A stretch of 64,000 nucleotides of DNA from Nissolia schottii (GCA_003254905.1 QANU01013059.1:35794-99793), one strand, 5' to 3'; positions 1 through 11,009 are shown, numbered from the stretch's first letter. Made by a program: numbers and translations. The notes: generated from the letters alone by a model not told the origin.

Positions 1-1035
1 CACGTGTTAGGGCTTGGAAACAGCTCAGGCCGCTCAGCGCCCTGGGCGTTTTCAGAACCTGCACTTCGTGAGTTGGCCATCCTTTCTTCTATCTTTCCAA
101 ACCAAGCTTACCCACTTATCCAAGGGGTTCACCACATGATTCTATCAAGCACTAACCATCCAAAACCACACTAAGCATCTCCTTACAAATAGCAACCAAT
201 ACACATGCTAAGATTACAACAAATACACATACACACACATAACCATGTAACAAATACACATATACACACACATAACCATGTAAGCAAGCAAAGGATCACC
301 AAGGAGGTGAGTAGGCTCAAGTTACCCACTTCCTTTGATGGTTGTTGGTGGTGAGGAAGGTGTGAGGGGGAGTGGCTCTCCAAGTGTGAAGCCTGTCCTA
401 GCTTGCTTTGGAATTCTGGTAGTGTAACCGCAATGTGGACGAACGGAACTAAAACTACTTAGTGGAGAGATTTTTGTGTGGGAATCAAATGGGTTGCAGG
501 TAGGCTATTTATAGCCACCGAATTTGTGTGGCTATGCCCCCAAAATTACCATTTTGCCCTTTTTTTAATTTAATTTATTAATTAACTTAGATAATTAACT
601 TGTCATGTCATGAATAGTGTTTTAGATTAACCTTGGCATGTGGGGGAATTCAGATTTTTGGCTCTTCCCGGTCCTGTTCGATCGTGTGTGGTCGTTCGTT
701 GTCCCGATGCTTCGCGTACGGTCGTCCGAAAATTATTCTGAACGTACTGTCACGATCTACAAATTTTCCTTAATAGGAAATTTAAGTCAACCAAAGGTAT
801 TTGCAAATTTTTCTCTGGAAGAGTATTCTTTACAGATATCTTTGATACATCATTAAATTCCGGTGACCAAACGTAACTATTTCAGTGTCTGCGAAATTTC
901 GCAAAACGACAAACCCTAGTTTCTACGAACGTTTTTAACCTAAGGATTTCTATCGTAGCCTTCCTAACTTGATTTAGGAGTTATTATGTATTTATTTTGT
1001 GAATTCTTTGCTAAGGGAAAAAACAGGATGTTACA
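1..1035 (-). mobile_element. Ty3/Gypsy long LTR, promoter-proximal part, cut by the window edge
   Basis: In reverse orientation this matches the first kilobase of the other long LTRs here. It ends at 1027-1035 in GATGTTACA, the complement of the TGTAACATC start used by the family. A TATA-like block (ggctatttatagcc, 503-516, TATAAATAG on the minus strand) and the conserved AAGTGGGTAA block (near 325-335 on the complement) are in the expected order. One CGCTCAGCG copy lies near position 32. The rest lies outside the window. It truncates the FAR1-like remnant that begins at 1036. Confidence 0.75.
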
Positions 1036-1203
1036 CTTCACACCAACACCGAGTAATTATCCTGTGCTTTGCTTCCTATAAGTTTTTTCAACCATTTTCC
1101 CTCGCGAAAACCTTCTTTGCTACACACAAATTTATACCTCACTATTTCCCCTTCTGATTTGTAACACTTCTACTCTTCCTTAAGCCAAAGCCATGGTAGT
1201 AAG
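1036..1203 (-). pseudogene. FAR1/FRS-like DNA-binding domain remnant, distal piece
   Basis: Read on the minus strand from 1203 down, this continues the FAR1 domain begun in the piece at 4374-4830. It encodes a glycine-phenylalanine-glycine stretch with basic residues, then a VCSKEGFREGKW-type segment typical of the FAR1 DNA-binding (WRKY-GCM1 type zinc finger) domain, after one apparent frameshift. FAR1/FHY3 proteins descend from MULE transposases and act as transcription factors, so this could be a dead host FRS gene or a dead MULE. It is broken by the 3.17 kb solo LTR inserted at 1204-4373 and by the LTR ending at 1035. Identification rests on motif recognition. Confidence 0.55.
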
Positions 1204-1699
1204 TGAAACACCCTAGTTAACTGTTTACCCGTACGTAGTAAATAAAGCTCACTAGGTTGTTGTCTACCTGGTCGGAATACCTTAGTCCATAGTTATCTTT
1301 TGAAAGTAATCATTGCTCATGAAATAAGGACCCGTTTTAAACTTGTACTTGTATCACATTAATAATAAAATAGAGCCATGCGTGTGGAATAAACAAATAT
1401 AATAACAAAGCGGATAGCATAATGAGAAATAGAACATATAATATACACTCAGTGGGTCCACCATACAAAGTCATATCACTGTATACATAATATGTACATA
1501 GATCAAAACATCAAATACATAATCCAGCATATACAGCATCAAAACACAAGGACTACTGGAATGCTACTCAGTAAGCCCTTGGCAAAACATAACTATCTAT
1601 CTATCTTCTAGCCGCTCATGGCTCATCTGGCGGCTCTTCAGCATCCTCAAAATATGATTCATCCTCTTCTGTACCTGAAGTCATAAAACAGTGGGGGAT

Positions 1700-1716
1700 G
1701 AGAACGGTAGGTTCTC
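1700..1716 (-). repeat. Conserved LTR hairpin GAGAAC-N5-GTTCTC
   Basis: The sequence is gagaac, ggtag, gttctc: a perfect 6-bp stem with a 5-nt loop. The same block recurs at the equivalent place in the LTRs at 28635-28651, 47852-47868 and 50903-50919, and with one stem mismatch at 24247-24263. It is flanked by conserved GTGGGGG and CAGTGG sequences. Confidence 0.75.
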
Positions 1717-3062
1717 AGTGGAAATAACCTTAGTTCCTGAGTCGTACATCAGATTATGTCGGACTTCAGGCCGCTCAGAGATTTCTAGTGAACATACAAC
1801 CTAATCAGCCTACTGTTTATTATCTTGCCTATCTGAACGGCTTTAGCAGAATTAACATGTGATAGGGGAACTATTCTTGTTTACTACATTCTCGTGCTGA
1901 TTAACAGTTCGTGAATATACTTAACCGTCTCGAGCGTGGTCTTGACGGTACGGCATAACAGCAGAAATATACATTCCAGAATAATCAGAATACATCACAG
2001 AATACACTCAGCATTAAATTCAGCATAACAGAATCATCGGAGTAAGCATCACATAGTCATCCAAAGTAAGTCCACAGAATCAGCAGAATATACACAGCAG
2101 AGTCATCAGCATAAACAGCATATCATTCAGTACAGACATAGCAAAATTCAGCAGAGTATATATCACAGAATCATCATGACAGAATGAACAGCATAATATG
2201 TTCAGCAGAATGTAACAGAGTAACAGCATTTCACAGCATAACTTAATACAGCAGTATAATAGAATGCAGCAGCATAACAGCATAGGTGTTATTCCCACCA
2301 TAGTAATGTCCTTGTGACACTAGTATGACGGAATAACCTCACACCCTCAGTATAGGCCGACACTGTCCTGACCTCACTGCGGTGGGCTTCCACCTGCCGT
2401 GTGCCCCTAGGGACCCCTCGACAGTGGGCTGGTATCGTACCCCCACCTAAGCTTGCCCCCGTACGACAATGCATAGGCGTGGTAACCGCACACCTCCAGG
2501 TATGCCATCTCGACACCACCTGTGGCGGGCTTCCATCTTCAGCATGTCTATCCGACCTACTGAAATGGGCTTGTCATATGGCTCTCGTGATCACGGCCTC
2601 AGCAGCATGTGGCATATAGCCAATTTCAGTATTGGGGCATTTAGCCCTTTTCAGTAAGTGGCATATAGCCATATTTCAGCAGTATGGGCATTGGCCCTAG
2701 TTCAGCAGTATTGGGCATTGGCCCTGATTCAGCAGCATGTTCAGCATTTTGGAGTACCTGCAGCATAGCATACTTGTACATGCAACATGGCATAATTGTT
2801 CCCTATGGTTCATTTCAAAATCTTTATTTAGCTCGGATTTATATCTAATTCTTTAACTTGGCTCAGCATGAATGCATGAAGAACTACAGATTACATCTCA
2901 GATTACACATCGTATACAGATTTACCGACAGCATAGACTTCACAAGTTCACTTATACTCACATACAGCATGAATTACATACATTTCAATTATCGCTCATA
3001 TCTACAGCATCAAACAGCAGCTTATGTGTCTCAAGAGGAGTTCCATGAAACATTCTGGTCTC

Positions 3063-3345
3063 AAGCCGCTCAGCGGAAACTGTTGTCCGCTCAGCGGTTT
3101 GAGCTATAGCGCTCAGCGCTATATACAGCTCCGCTCAGCGATAGGAGCTCTCATCGCTCAGCGGTAAGGATCCCTTCGCTCAGCGGTCTGACCGCTTTTT
3201 AAATATCTCCACCGACTTTTATCCTTTAAGAAAATATCTTTTCAGACTTTCCACGTGGGCCTCAGACCGCTCAGCGGTAACCGCCTACCGCTCAGCGCTG
3301 AGGTTCACAGCAGTTCGCTCAGCGGCGCCAGAGCATCGCTCAGCG
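3063..3345 (-). repeat. Array of about ten CGCTCAGCG palindromic motifs
   Basis: About ten copies of CGCTCAGCG, most extended to CCGCTCAGCGG, lie about 20-40 bp apart in otherwise unrelated sequence. The motif is an interrupted palindrome (CGCT-C-AGCG) with a CpG in each arm. On the LTR's own strand every copy reads CGCTGAGCG. Equivalent arrays occur in other LTRs of this window. Confidence 0.9.
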
Positions 3346-4373
3346 GCTACTGGGCGAAACTTGGAAACCGAAACCACCATTTCTTCCATTTTTCCTTCCT
3401 TACTTTCATGGAACCCTGCATGAGCTTAACACATATTTCCAGCATAATAATCCTATCTAATCCAGGTCACAAGACCCTTCAGAATTGTCTTCCTAAACCT
3501 AGCATCAATTCTAACATATTTCCTCATAAATCCATAATTCATATACATACACATACAAGCACATAAACCTCTTGAAACATCAAAGAGGCAAGGAACTAGA
3601 GTTACCCACTTCCTAAATAGCTTCTTGATGCAATGAAAGGAAGGAAACCAAGCTTTGTTTGCTTGCTTGAATCTTCTTGACCTAAAATGAAACTTTAGCA
3701 TAATTAGGAAAACCCTAAACTATGGAAACATGGCTTTACTCCAAGAGATGGAAAAACTCACCACCCACACTTGCTTGCCTTCTTTATGTGCTTAGGAGTG
3801 AGTTTTAATGATGAAACAAAGGATGATAATTGAATTTGGTGAAGTTTTGGGAGCTTTAGGTCTTAGAGAATTTTAGGAGATGAAAAAGATAGAGTTTGGA
3901 GTGTTTTGGGTGTGTGTGTTTCGGGTTTGCATGGGGGAAGGGCTGGCCGTGCCTTTTTTTTGGTCTCTTGGCCATGTGAAATTCCTATTTTGCCCTTAGT
4001 GTAGTTTAGGTTATGTTTGGTCATTAATTGTTTATGTCCGGACGTCCTAAAAATATTCCGGGCATACCGTTACGCTCTAAAAATTCCCCTCATTAATTCT
4101 AAAATATCACTTGACATATTCTTGATTTATTTTCATATTAATATATTTTACAGACTCCGGTGAGTCATAAGGAAATTACCATAAAACCCTAATTACGATC
4201 CAGACGTCACCGAACGTCACAAGACCGTCAGAGGATTATTTTCAACTAATATTACAGAAATAAAATTAATATTTGAATTTTATTCTATTTCTATCTTGCC
4301 TTTTCCTTATTATTATATTTTTAATTTTGCCTTAAATAGCATTTTAACCTGAGGGAAAAGTCGGGTTGTTACA

Positions 4374-4830
4374 GTAAGCATACTCAGTATAAAATTGTAA
4401 TCCTTCATCTGCATTTTGAAACTCCATATTCAATACACCATCAATTGTTAAAGACTCAAATGGAATCTTCTAACTTGCTAATTTCTGCTCAACATCTCCA
4501 TCTTCCTCATTTCTACCTTTAACACAGTTTGAACTATTGTCATCACCACCAATATCCAAATGTTCACCCTCACTTGTACACCATTCTTCAACTTCATTCA
4601 ACCCTAAACCCTTACTTGTAGACCATTCCTCAACACCTTAAAACATATAAAGTTATAAATTAAAATATAGACAACAAGATCTATATTTACAATATACCAT
4701 AATAAAAAAATTGCTTCCAATAAGTTACCTTGTGCTGTCCATTCACCATATTTAACTCGATCTATGTACGAATCTGGATTTTGAAGACAACCATGATCAA
4801 ATGCTGGTGGATCTACCGACAGTAATCTTC
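4374..4830 (-). pseudogene. FAR1/FRS-like gene remnant, N-terminal exons
   Basis: On the minus strand two exon-like pieces can be read. The piece near 4727-4820 encodes acidic/polar residues ending in a RVKYGEWTAQ-like segment and is followed by GT (gtaacttattgg). The piece near 4374-4637 follows an AG acceptor and encodes an acidic stretch leading to a GVLNMEF...LQFYTEYA segment, the usual start of the FAR1 domain. One in-frame stop interrupts it. The domain continues at 1203-1036 beyond the solo LTR. FAR1/FRS proteins are transposase-derived, so a MULE origin is an alternative. Confidence 0.5.
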
Positions 4831-5396
4831 AATCCAAATCGCAAAAGGAATCTGATGCAGTTCCGCCAAAGCCTTGCCTGGAAGGAATGAGTGGTTGGGG
4901 TTTTCCAAAGGCCGGTGTTCCACTACGTCAAGCTGGACGACATCATCAAAGGGACAAAAAAAAGAGAATCTAGACTAACTTGTCTAGTGGATGGTCGGCA
5001 ACGCAAATGAGTGTGTGAAGGCTACGTTCGTCCTCGAAGGATCTCCTTAGGAACTATGATGCTCCAATGCACAATTAGTGCCCGCCCTCTTACCTGCCCA
5101 CCAAACCATGGACCTAGTCAAATCGAAAAGCTGCCCGACAGACAACATTTAAGACAAGGAAACAGTGATCCACTGCCATAAAACATGTTCTTGAACAAAC
5201 AAGCAACCTATTGCCTCCTTCTCAGATTTTCAGCCCTAATTAAGCGTGCTAATTTATACAAGGTTATTTTTGTTATTTTAACTTGTCTATTCCACAATTT
5301 TTTTATATGTTTAACGTATACAACCTACTATCAGTGGTTAAAACAGGTGCGCTTTCAGCGTTCCTTTTTTTTTGGGGGAAACATTTGAAACACTAC
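4831..5396. other. Unassigned sequence between the FAR1-like remnant and the Copia LTR
   Basis: No convincing gene. The stretch 4850-5180 is more GC-rich than its surroundings and looks like degraded coding or transposon sequence, but I could not assign a family. The left TSD of the next element (actac, 5392-5396) lies at its end. Confidence 0.4.
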
Positions 5397-6480
5397 TAAT
5401 GGTTTTGTGTGGCTTAGAGAAGGGGGGTTGAATCTAAGCAAGATTTTTTGAAAACTTTTGTTGAAGAGTTATCTCCTTAAGTTGTAGGAGATATCTCCTT
5501 ATATTTAGGGAGACAAGTTTTAAAAAATATCTTTAAAACATAATTTTGATTGAAAGAATGGAGGCTGTAAATAATGAAAGAATGGAGATCACACAAGAGA
5601 TTTATACTGGTTCAATTCCTAAGAGTTAGGAACCTACGTCCAGTTCTTCAAGTACCTATTTCAATATTCTTTCACAAGATTTCCAAATTACAAACACTAA
5701 TTCAACAGAACAAACTCTCAAATGGTGATAAACAAAAAAAAACTCTCAAGAACAAATAACAAACAAGTGGCTTTTTCAGAAATGCTCTCTAGCTCAGCCT
5801 TTTTCACTCTCAAAGTCTCTCAAGCATTAGAGCTTCTCTCACAAAGAAAAACAAGATTTGAACAAGGAGATTTTATAGAGATTTTCTGATTGAACCTTGA
5901 GAGGAAAAAAAAATAGAATAATGGCTTCAGGTTGCAAGTATAGTAGCAGGCTTTTTGATTCTTCTCTTTTTTCTGCCTTGATGAGTCACATCATTCCCCT
6001 TTTTATGCTCTGAAAATTCTGACCATTCGAAATTTGAATTTCAGAATGTTTGTAGGTGAGCTGAGCTGTCTTCTTCTCATTGGCTCGTACATGTCCTTTT
6101 GTACCAGGAGAATTCTATTATCCGTTGTACAAAATTTCCCTTTTGTACCTATTTTTCTTTTCTTTTCTGACGCTTTACTTGCAACACGTTTTTCTCTTCT
6201 ATTTTCTTAATTATTTTGTCACATCCCCTTCAATTTCTGACCGTCTTCTCTCCCTCTTTCTTTCTCTGACGCTTCTTTTTATTTTTGCTGCTTCTTTTGC
6301 TTTTCCATGAGGGAGACGTCCTTTTCTTGTCTGCTGCTTCTCATTGGATTGTCATGTCATTATTGCTCCTTGACTTCTATTCATAACAAATTCCTTATCC
6401 TTTTATTTCGTTGCTCCATGAAAGAAAATCTGATGACTCCTTTGGTTCCTTCTCCACGTTTCCTTTTCTTTTTAATCATA

Positions 6481-6515
<35 letters not shown>

Positions 6516-7128
6516 ATAAACTTTGCTCTTTCTCTTTGCTTTTTCCCATGCTCCCTAGCCGCCCATTTGGCTTGCTTCCTGCACCCCTAATGTCACGTCC
6601 ATTTCTTTCTTTCTTTTTTATAATTTTTGTTTCTTGCAGCCACTAACAAAACTTCTCTTCCCTATGCTTTCTATATTTTCTAAAAAGTCCTTTCTTTATT
6701 TTCTTTTGCCTTTTCACATGCAGCCAACCATAACATAGAAGTCTCTTTTCCCTATGCTTTCACGTCACTTCCTCTCTCACACCCTCTTATGCTTCCTTCC
6801 TACAGCACTTCCTTTTCCTTTTCTTTATCTAAATAATAATTTCCCTTTGTCTTTCTTTACCAGCCTTGTTATTTGGCTGCTTCAGTTTCGAATTAACACG
6901 TCTAAATCACGGTGGGCCAAGGCTCTTTGGGCTGCAGCTGGTTCTTATTCCAATTCCTTGGGCCGTAGGTAGAAAAAAAATTTCTTTCTTTTGTTTCAAT
7001 AATCAGGTTTGGGCCATTAATAAGTTATTTGGCCAAAAAATAATTAAGTCTGAAACACTAACACATCCATTAAAATATTCACACAATATTTGTCATTATT
7101 AAATTAATTTATGTAAATTGAATCAACA
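5397..7128 (+). mobile_element. Copia-type solo LTR
   Basis: The start is taatggttttgtgtggctta followed by a GAGAAGGGGGGTTGAAT block, typical of the 5' end of many plant Ty1/Copia (Sirevirus-like) LTRs, with TAATGG where TGTTGG is usual. The end is TTGAATCAACA. A 5-bp direct repeat, actac, flanks it at 5392-5396 and 7129-7133. No internal region follows, so it reads as a solo LTR of 1.73 kb. It contains a (TA)n tract and long C/T-rich stretches. It ends 319 bp before the start codon of the UBA2-like gene, in the same orientation. Confidence 0.7.
6483..6512. repeat. (TA)n microsatellite
   Basis: About 15 uninterrupted TA units within the Copia-type solo LTR. Confidence 0.95.
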
Positions 7129-7133
7129 ACTAC

Positions 7134-7447
7134 CAGATGGAGAAGCGGAAGAAGGTGGATATTTTGATTATTAAAAAACAACAAAGGACTAATTTGTAAC
7201 ATTGAAAACTTATTAATTTTTGCGGAGTTGTCCTGCACCAAGTGATCTCAAAGTTAACGAGTACCACCATAGCCATGCCATCACCAACAATTTTTGCGTG
7301 GCCGAACCGAATCGAACAGTTCTACAGTGAGTCTCGCACTATACCCACCCAATTTTCAAACAAACAAACCCTAGCTTTCTTGACCTGAGAGACTTGCAGT
7401 TGAGGCGCTATCCATCCACTATCCAACAAAACCTAATCCAAAACCCA
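7134..7447 (+). promoter_or_regulatory. Upstream region and 5' leader of the UBA2-like gene
   Basis: This is the only non-transposon sequence between the Copia LTR and the start codon. It has no clear TATA box. The last 70-100 bp (C-rich, with an ACCCTAGC telo-box-like word at 7368-7376) look like a transcribed plant leader. The telo-box is a known element of genes for RNA and translation factors; its use here is inference. Confidence 0.4.
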
Positions 7448-8893
7448 ATGGGGATGAAGCGAAAGCAGCCACCTAAATCCACTCAATCCGCCCCCCCGGA
7501 AGAACCCCCACTCAAGGTTCCTCATCAACAACCTCAATTCGATTTGGAAGAAGAGTACATAGAAGTCGAAGAAGAAGTAGAGGAAGAAGAGGAGGTAGAG
7601 GAAGAAGACGAAGAAGATCAAGAACAAGATCATGCCCAAAGCAACGCGAATGATCATACGGCCATGGCGCCCTCCACGTCATCTCACGGAGACGCCGCCG
7701 GCGGTGATGACGACGACGAGCCCATCCAGAAGATTCTGGAGCCCTTCGGGAAGGACCAGATCGCGAGCCTGCTGTGCGAGGCTGCGATCAAGCACCGCGA
7801 CGTGGCAGACCAGATCCGTAAGGTAGCCAATGCGGACCCGGCCCACCGTAAGATCTTCGTGCACGGCCTAGGCTGGGACACGACCGCCGAGACACTATCG
7901 GCGGCGTTCCAGCAGTACGGCGAGATCGAGGACTGCAAGGCCGTCTGCGACAAGGTCTCTGGCAAGTCTAAGGGCTACGGCTTCATCCTCTTCAGGACCC
8001 GCTGTGGTGCCCGCGAGGCGCTGAGGCAGCCGCAGAAGAAGATCGGCAACCGCATGACGGCGTGCCAGCTGGCATCTGTTGGCCCGGTTACCGCCCCGTC
8101 GCAAATACAGCAATTGGCGACTTTAGGGGTTTTGGAATCGACGCAGAGGAAGATCTACGTGAGCAATGTGGGAGCGGACTTGGACCCGCAGAGGCTGCTG
8201 GCGTTCTTCTCAAAGTTCGGGGAGATCGAGGAAGGGCCGCTGGGGCTTGACAAGTTGACCGGGAAGCCGAAGGGGTTCTGCTTGTTCGTATACAAGAGTG
8301 CGGAGAGCATGAAGAAGGCGTTGGAGGAGCCGCACAAGGAGTTTGAGGGCCACTTCTTGCACTGCCAGAAAGCCATCGACAGTCCCAAGCTTGGGAAGTC
8401 GCAGCAGCAGCAGCAGCCACATCATTACCACAACAGTGCTCAGAGGACAACGCCGTTTCAGAGGAACAACAATCCCGGCTTTGTTGGTGGCACGGCTGCT
8501 GCCACAGGGCACTTGATGGCACCTGCTGTACCGGCAATTGGGTATAACCAGGGTGTAGCAGCTGTGCAGGCGATGAATCCTGCTCTTGGGCAGGCATTAA
8601 CAGCCTTGCTCGCATCGCAGGGTGCCGGCTTGGGGCTGAATGGTTTGTTGGGGACGCTGGGATCGCAGTCGGGAGTGAATCCTGGTGCAACCGCCGCTGG
8701 TCTTGGAATGCAAGGTGGGTACAATGCCCAGGCAAATGTGAATTCAGGGGTTATTGGAGGATATGGGAATCAAGTGGGTTTGCAGAGTGTATATCCAAAC
8801 CAGCAGGTGGGGCAGGGCAGTGGCTCTGGAAGAGGGCAACAGCAGCATGTTGTTGGGCAGTATGGTGGCGCTGCCCCTTATATGGGGCACTAG
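7448..8893 (+). CDS. UBA2A: UBP1-associated protein 2 (UBA2A-like), two-RRM RNA-binding protein
   Basis: A 481-residue protein encoded in one exon. The ATG at 7448 is chosen because the open frame upstream has no ATG, and the protein then has the length of Arabidopsis UBA2A (about 478). Layout: lysine-rich N-terminus; glutamate-rich acidic tract (about 33-58); a conserved segment EPIQKILEPFGKDQ (about 90-105); RRM1 (about 134-205) with RNP2 KIFVHGL and RNP1 KGYGFILF; RRM2 (about 233-310) with RNP2 KIYVSNV and RNP1 KGFCLFVY; then a Gln/His-rich linker and a Gly/Ala/Gln-rich low-complexity tail ending PYMGH. UBA2 proteins are nuclear hnRNP-like factors that bind U-rich 3' UTRs with UBP1 and respond to ABA and wounding. 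The coding part is GC-rich compared with the flanks. Known UBA2 genes carry introns in the 3' UTR, and an AAGGTATGTT donor lies just after the stop (about 8901-8910). Confidence 0.93.
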   Translation: MGMKRKQPPKSTQSAPPEEPPLKVPHQQPQFDLEEEYIEVEEEVEEEEEVEEEDEEDQEQDHAQSNANDHTAMAPSTSSHGDAAGGDDDDEPIQKILEPFGKDQIASLLCEAAIKHRDVADQIRKVANADPAHRKIFVHGLGWDTTAETLSAAFQQYGEIEDCKAVCDKVSGKSKGYGFILFRTRCGAREALRQPQKKIGNRMTACQLASVGPVTAPSQIQQLATLGVLESTQRKIYVSNVGADLDPQRLLAFFSKFGEIEEGPLGLDKLTGKPKGFCLFVYKSAESMKKALEEPHKEFEGHFLHCQKAIDSPKLGKSQQQQQPHHYHNSAQRTTPFQRNNNPGFVGGTAAATGHLMAPAVPAIGYNQGVAAVQAMNPALGQALTALLASQGAGLGLNGLLGTLGSQSGVNPGATAAGLGMQGGYNAQANVNSGVIGGYGNQVGLQSVYPNQQVGQGSGSGRGQQQHVVGQYGGAAPYMGH

Positions 8894-11009
8894 GTTTGCC
8901 AAAGGTATGTTGTAAATATTTCATATTCTTTCCTTTATAATTTATGGTTTTGCATTTTGCTTGGAAGCTATTGTGCTTACTTACACAAAGAAATATGAGT
9001 AGGGGAGTTTGTGGAGTCAGTGTTACTATATTTACTAGCTTTAATGGGGCACTAAGAGTGTGCTTCTGGTCTGATGAATTATATCATTCTTTCCTAGGTA
9101 ATTTACTTCTTATGCATTTTACTTGCGGTATTATTTTGTGGACTTCAGAAAGAAAGAAATAGGGGACATTATGGAGTCAATGTGGGTAAGCTGATTTATT
9201 GACTTATATGGGGCACCAGGTGGTGTGCTTCAAGTGTGATTTAAGTGCTAAAATAGGACATACTGAGGGCATATCATTAGGTTCAAATCATCTCTGTTTT
9301 TGTTTTCATCCTGTTCAGTTTGTTTGGTTGTATTTTGAGTTGCTAATGCTTTAACAGTTTTGCATGAGATGAAGATGATAGGAATGGTACTGTGCATTTG
9401 GTGATAATATGGTAACTTGGTAAGAGTGCTGCATTGCAGAGGGTGCTGGATTCAATAGGTGATTGCTTTAAAATTAAATTCGCTAAAATGAGTTCTTTTG
9501 TTTTGAATCTTTGATGATGAGATGATTCTGTTAAAATAACTGGTTAATGTGTTTGGAGTTATTTTTGCTGGTTATCTGATTCTCTGCAGTGGAATAGAAT
9601 TTTTGCTGGATATCTGATTCTCTGCAGTGGAATAGAGGAGAATCATATTCTTTTTAAGGACCCTGTTGCTAAATAACACATGTTTTTGTCGAATAGTTGT
9701 TCACTTTGTGGGGTGTAATATATATTTGTATGCCAAGGAAAATATTTTGCTGACCCAGTTGCTAAATTGTGTGATACTATTCCTCAATGTCACAATGTAT
9801 AACATTGTATTTGGCATTATGCATTGTCATCTTCTCTATAGTAAATTTTGACTTTTATTTGGTGTTGTAGGCGTAGCACATGCCTTTTTATGTGAATCTT
9901 AAAAGTTGAAGGTGCATATTTGTTTTTTGGGAGAAGGGAGGGCGAGAAGACACAGTTTGTTTTCTTAAATCTGGGAAGAGGTTTTTTTTTTTCTTCTTTT
10001 TTTTTTTTCTTCCTAGTTTTGATTACCAATGAGCATGTAGGTCAGCTGGCGGGGGCTGTTTTAGCAGGAGGATACTTGTGGTTTCGACCTAAAAAATATT
10101 ACTGGTTTTGATTAAAAAAAGAGTTAAGTTGTTTCATTAGACTGGTTTATTTGGTGAAATAGTTCAAGGGGGTTAAGTGAATTGTTTTGCTGTTGTGCAT
10201 GTTTTAAACCATAATTGGGTCTGGTTCTTAGCTTGGAAATAGTGAAAATATTTATACCTGATGCTAGGATATGATCCCACCACCTTGTGCATGAGACACG
10301 AGCTGTTTGTCAATGGATTGCAGCCAATGTAACATGCATGCTTCACTAAAAGAGCATTTAAATTTTTTCATTCTTTGCTTTAAGAGAGGTTGTCAATTTC
10401 ATCCTGATCATCTGACATTTCTCTAGAAAAACAAATTCTATTTGTCTCGACAACCATCTGGATTTTCTTCTTCTCTCCTTTTGACAACTCCATTTTTCAA
10501 CCATTCACAAGATTGCTGAATGGATGTATCTCCCACTACATGTAATTATGATCATTTGCATTTGGATCCTCTAATGTGAGAGTTTCACATGGCTGTCTTG
10601 ACAAACTGTGTTATTAGAGACCTGTGCAGCGATTCAGGGTCTTGTGCATAGAATATTGATTTCTATCTCTGTCTTCACACAATAGGTTCATGTGTGATCC
10701 ACTTGTGAGAGGAGGGTCCTAACTCATGTCATCTGTTCTTGGGGATATAGTTTAATTCAGATAAGTCTAACCTATCCACTTTCTCCCATTGTTCAGCAAC
10801 TTTTTCTGTTGTAAAAGTTTTTGCCAGAAGTGAAACAATGGATTTTGCAACTTGCAAGGTCGTATTTGAAAGGTTTTAGAAATTGTTCTTTTATATGTCC
10901 ATAGTTTAGTAGTATACTATTTTTCTTTGCACATTGTACTACATTCTGTAATATAAATAAAGATTTACAGTACGTTCTTTCAAAGAATTCTTTATTTTCT
11001 CTTCTCGAT
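8894..11009 (+). other. Probable 3' UTR and intron sequence of the UBA2-like gene
   Basis: No protein gene. A good 5' splice site (AAG|GTATGTTG) follows the stop by about 10 bp, as expected for UBA2 genes with spliced 3' UTRs. Candidate acceptors are TGCATTGCAG (near 9440), the duplicated TCTCTGCAG (9566-9637) and GTTGTAG (near 9870). A poly-pyrimidine tract lies at 9979-10017. Which sites are used cannot be told without RNA data. Confidence 0.45.
9566..9637 (+). repeat. Tandem duplication of a 37-bp acceptor-like segment
   Basis: Two adjacent copies of a segment containing tatctgattctctgcagtgg followed by AATAGA. Each has a pyrimidine-rich stretch and a CAG, so two potential 3' splice sites lie 37 bp apart. 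Confidence 0.75.

Larger units (their letters stand above)
1204..4373 (-). mobile_element. Solo LTR, long Ty3/Gypsy (chromovirus-type) family
   Basis: The element runs from TGAAACACCC to GGGTTGTTACA, so on its own strand it starts TGTAACAACCC and ends GGTGTTTCA. It is flanked by a perfect 5-bp TSD, gtaag, at 1199-1203 and 4374-4378. No internal coding region is present, so a solo LTR left by LTR-LTR recombination is the simplest reading. The copy at 48817-51422 is the same family in the opposite orientation. The LTR holds the conserved hairpin at 1700-1716, runs of short AG-rich repeats (1980-2300 and 2600-2760), the CGCTCAGCG array (3063-3345) and an AAGTGGGTAA block (complement of about 3600-3612). 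Confidence 0.88.

Noticed and set aside
3063..3345. CRISPR-like alternation of short repeats and unique spacers
   Set aside because: Repeats are 9-11 bp with irregular spacing, no leader or cas genes, and the context is a plant LTR.
3255..3566. 103-codon frame with repeated Leu-Ser-Gly units
   Set aside because: The repeats are only the CGCTCAGCG array read in one frame inside a solo LTR; no conserved protein features.
4850..5180. Possible organellar (plastid or mitochondrial) DNA insert
   Set aside because: Composition differs from the flanks, but I could not match any organellar gene; left unassigned.
8088..8735. 215-codon antisense frame opposite the UBA2-like gene
   Set aside because: Shadow of the GC-rich sense coding sequence; the sense frame has two clear RRMs.
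9920..10111. 63-codon frame after the UBA2-like gene
   Set aside because: It spans a poly-pyrimidine tract translated as Phe/Ser runs; no coding signal.
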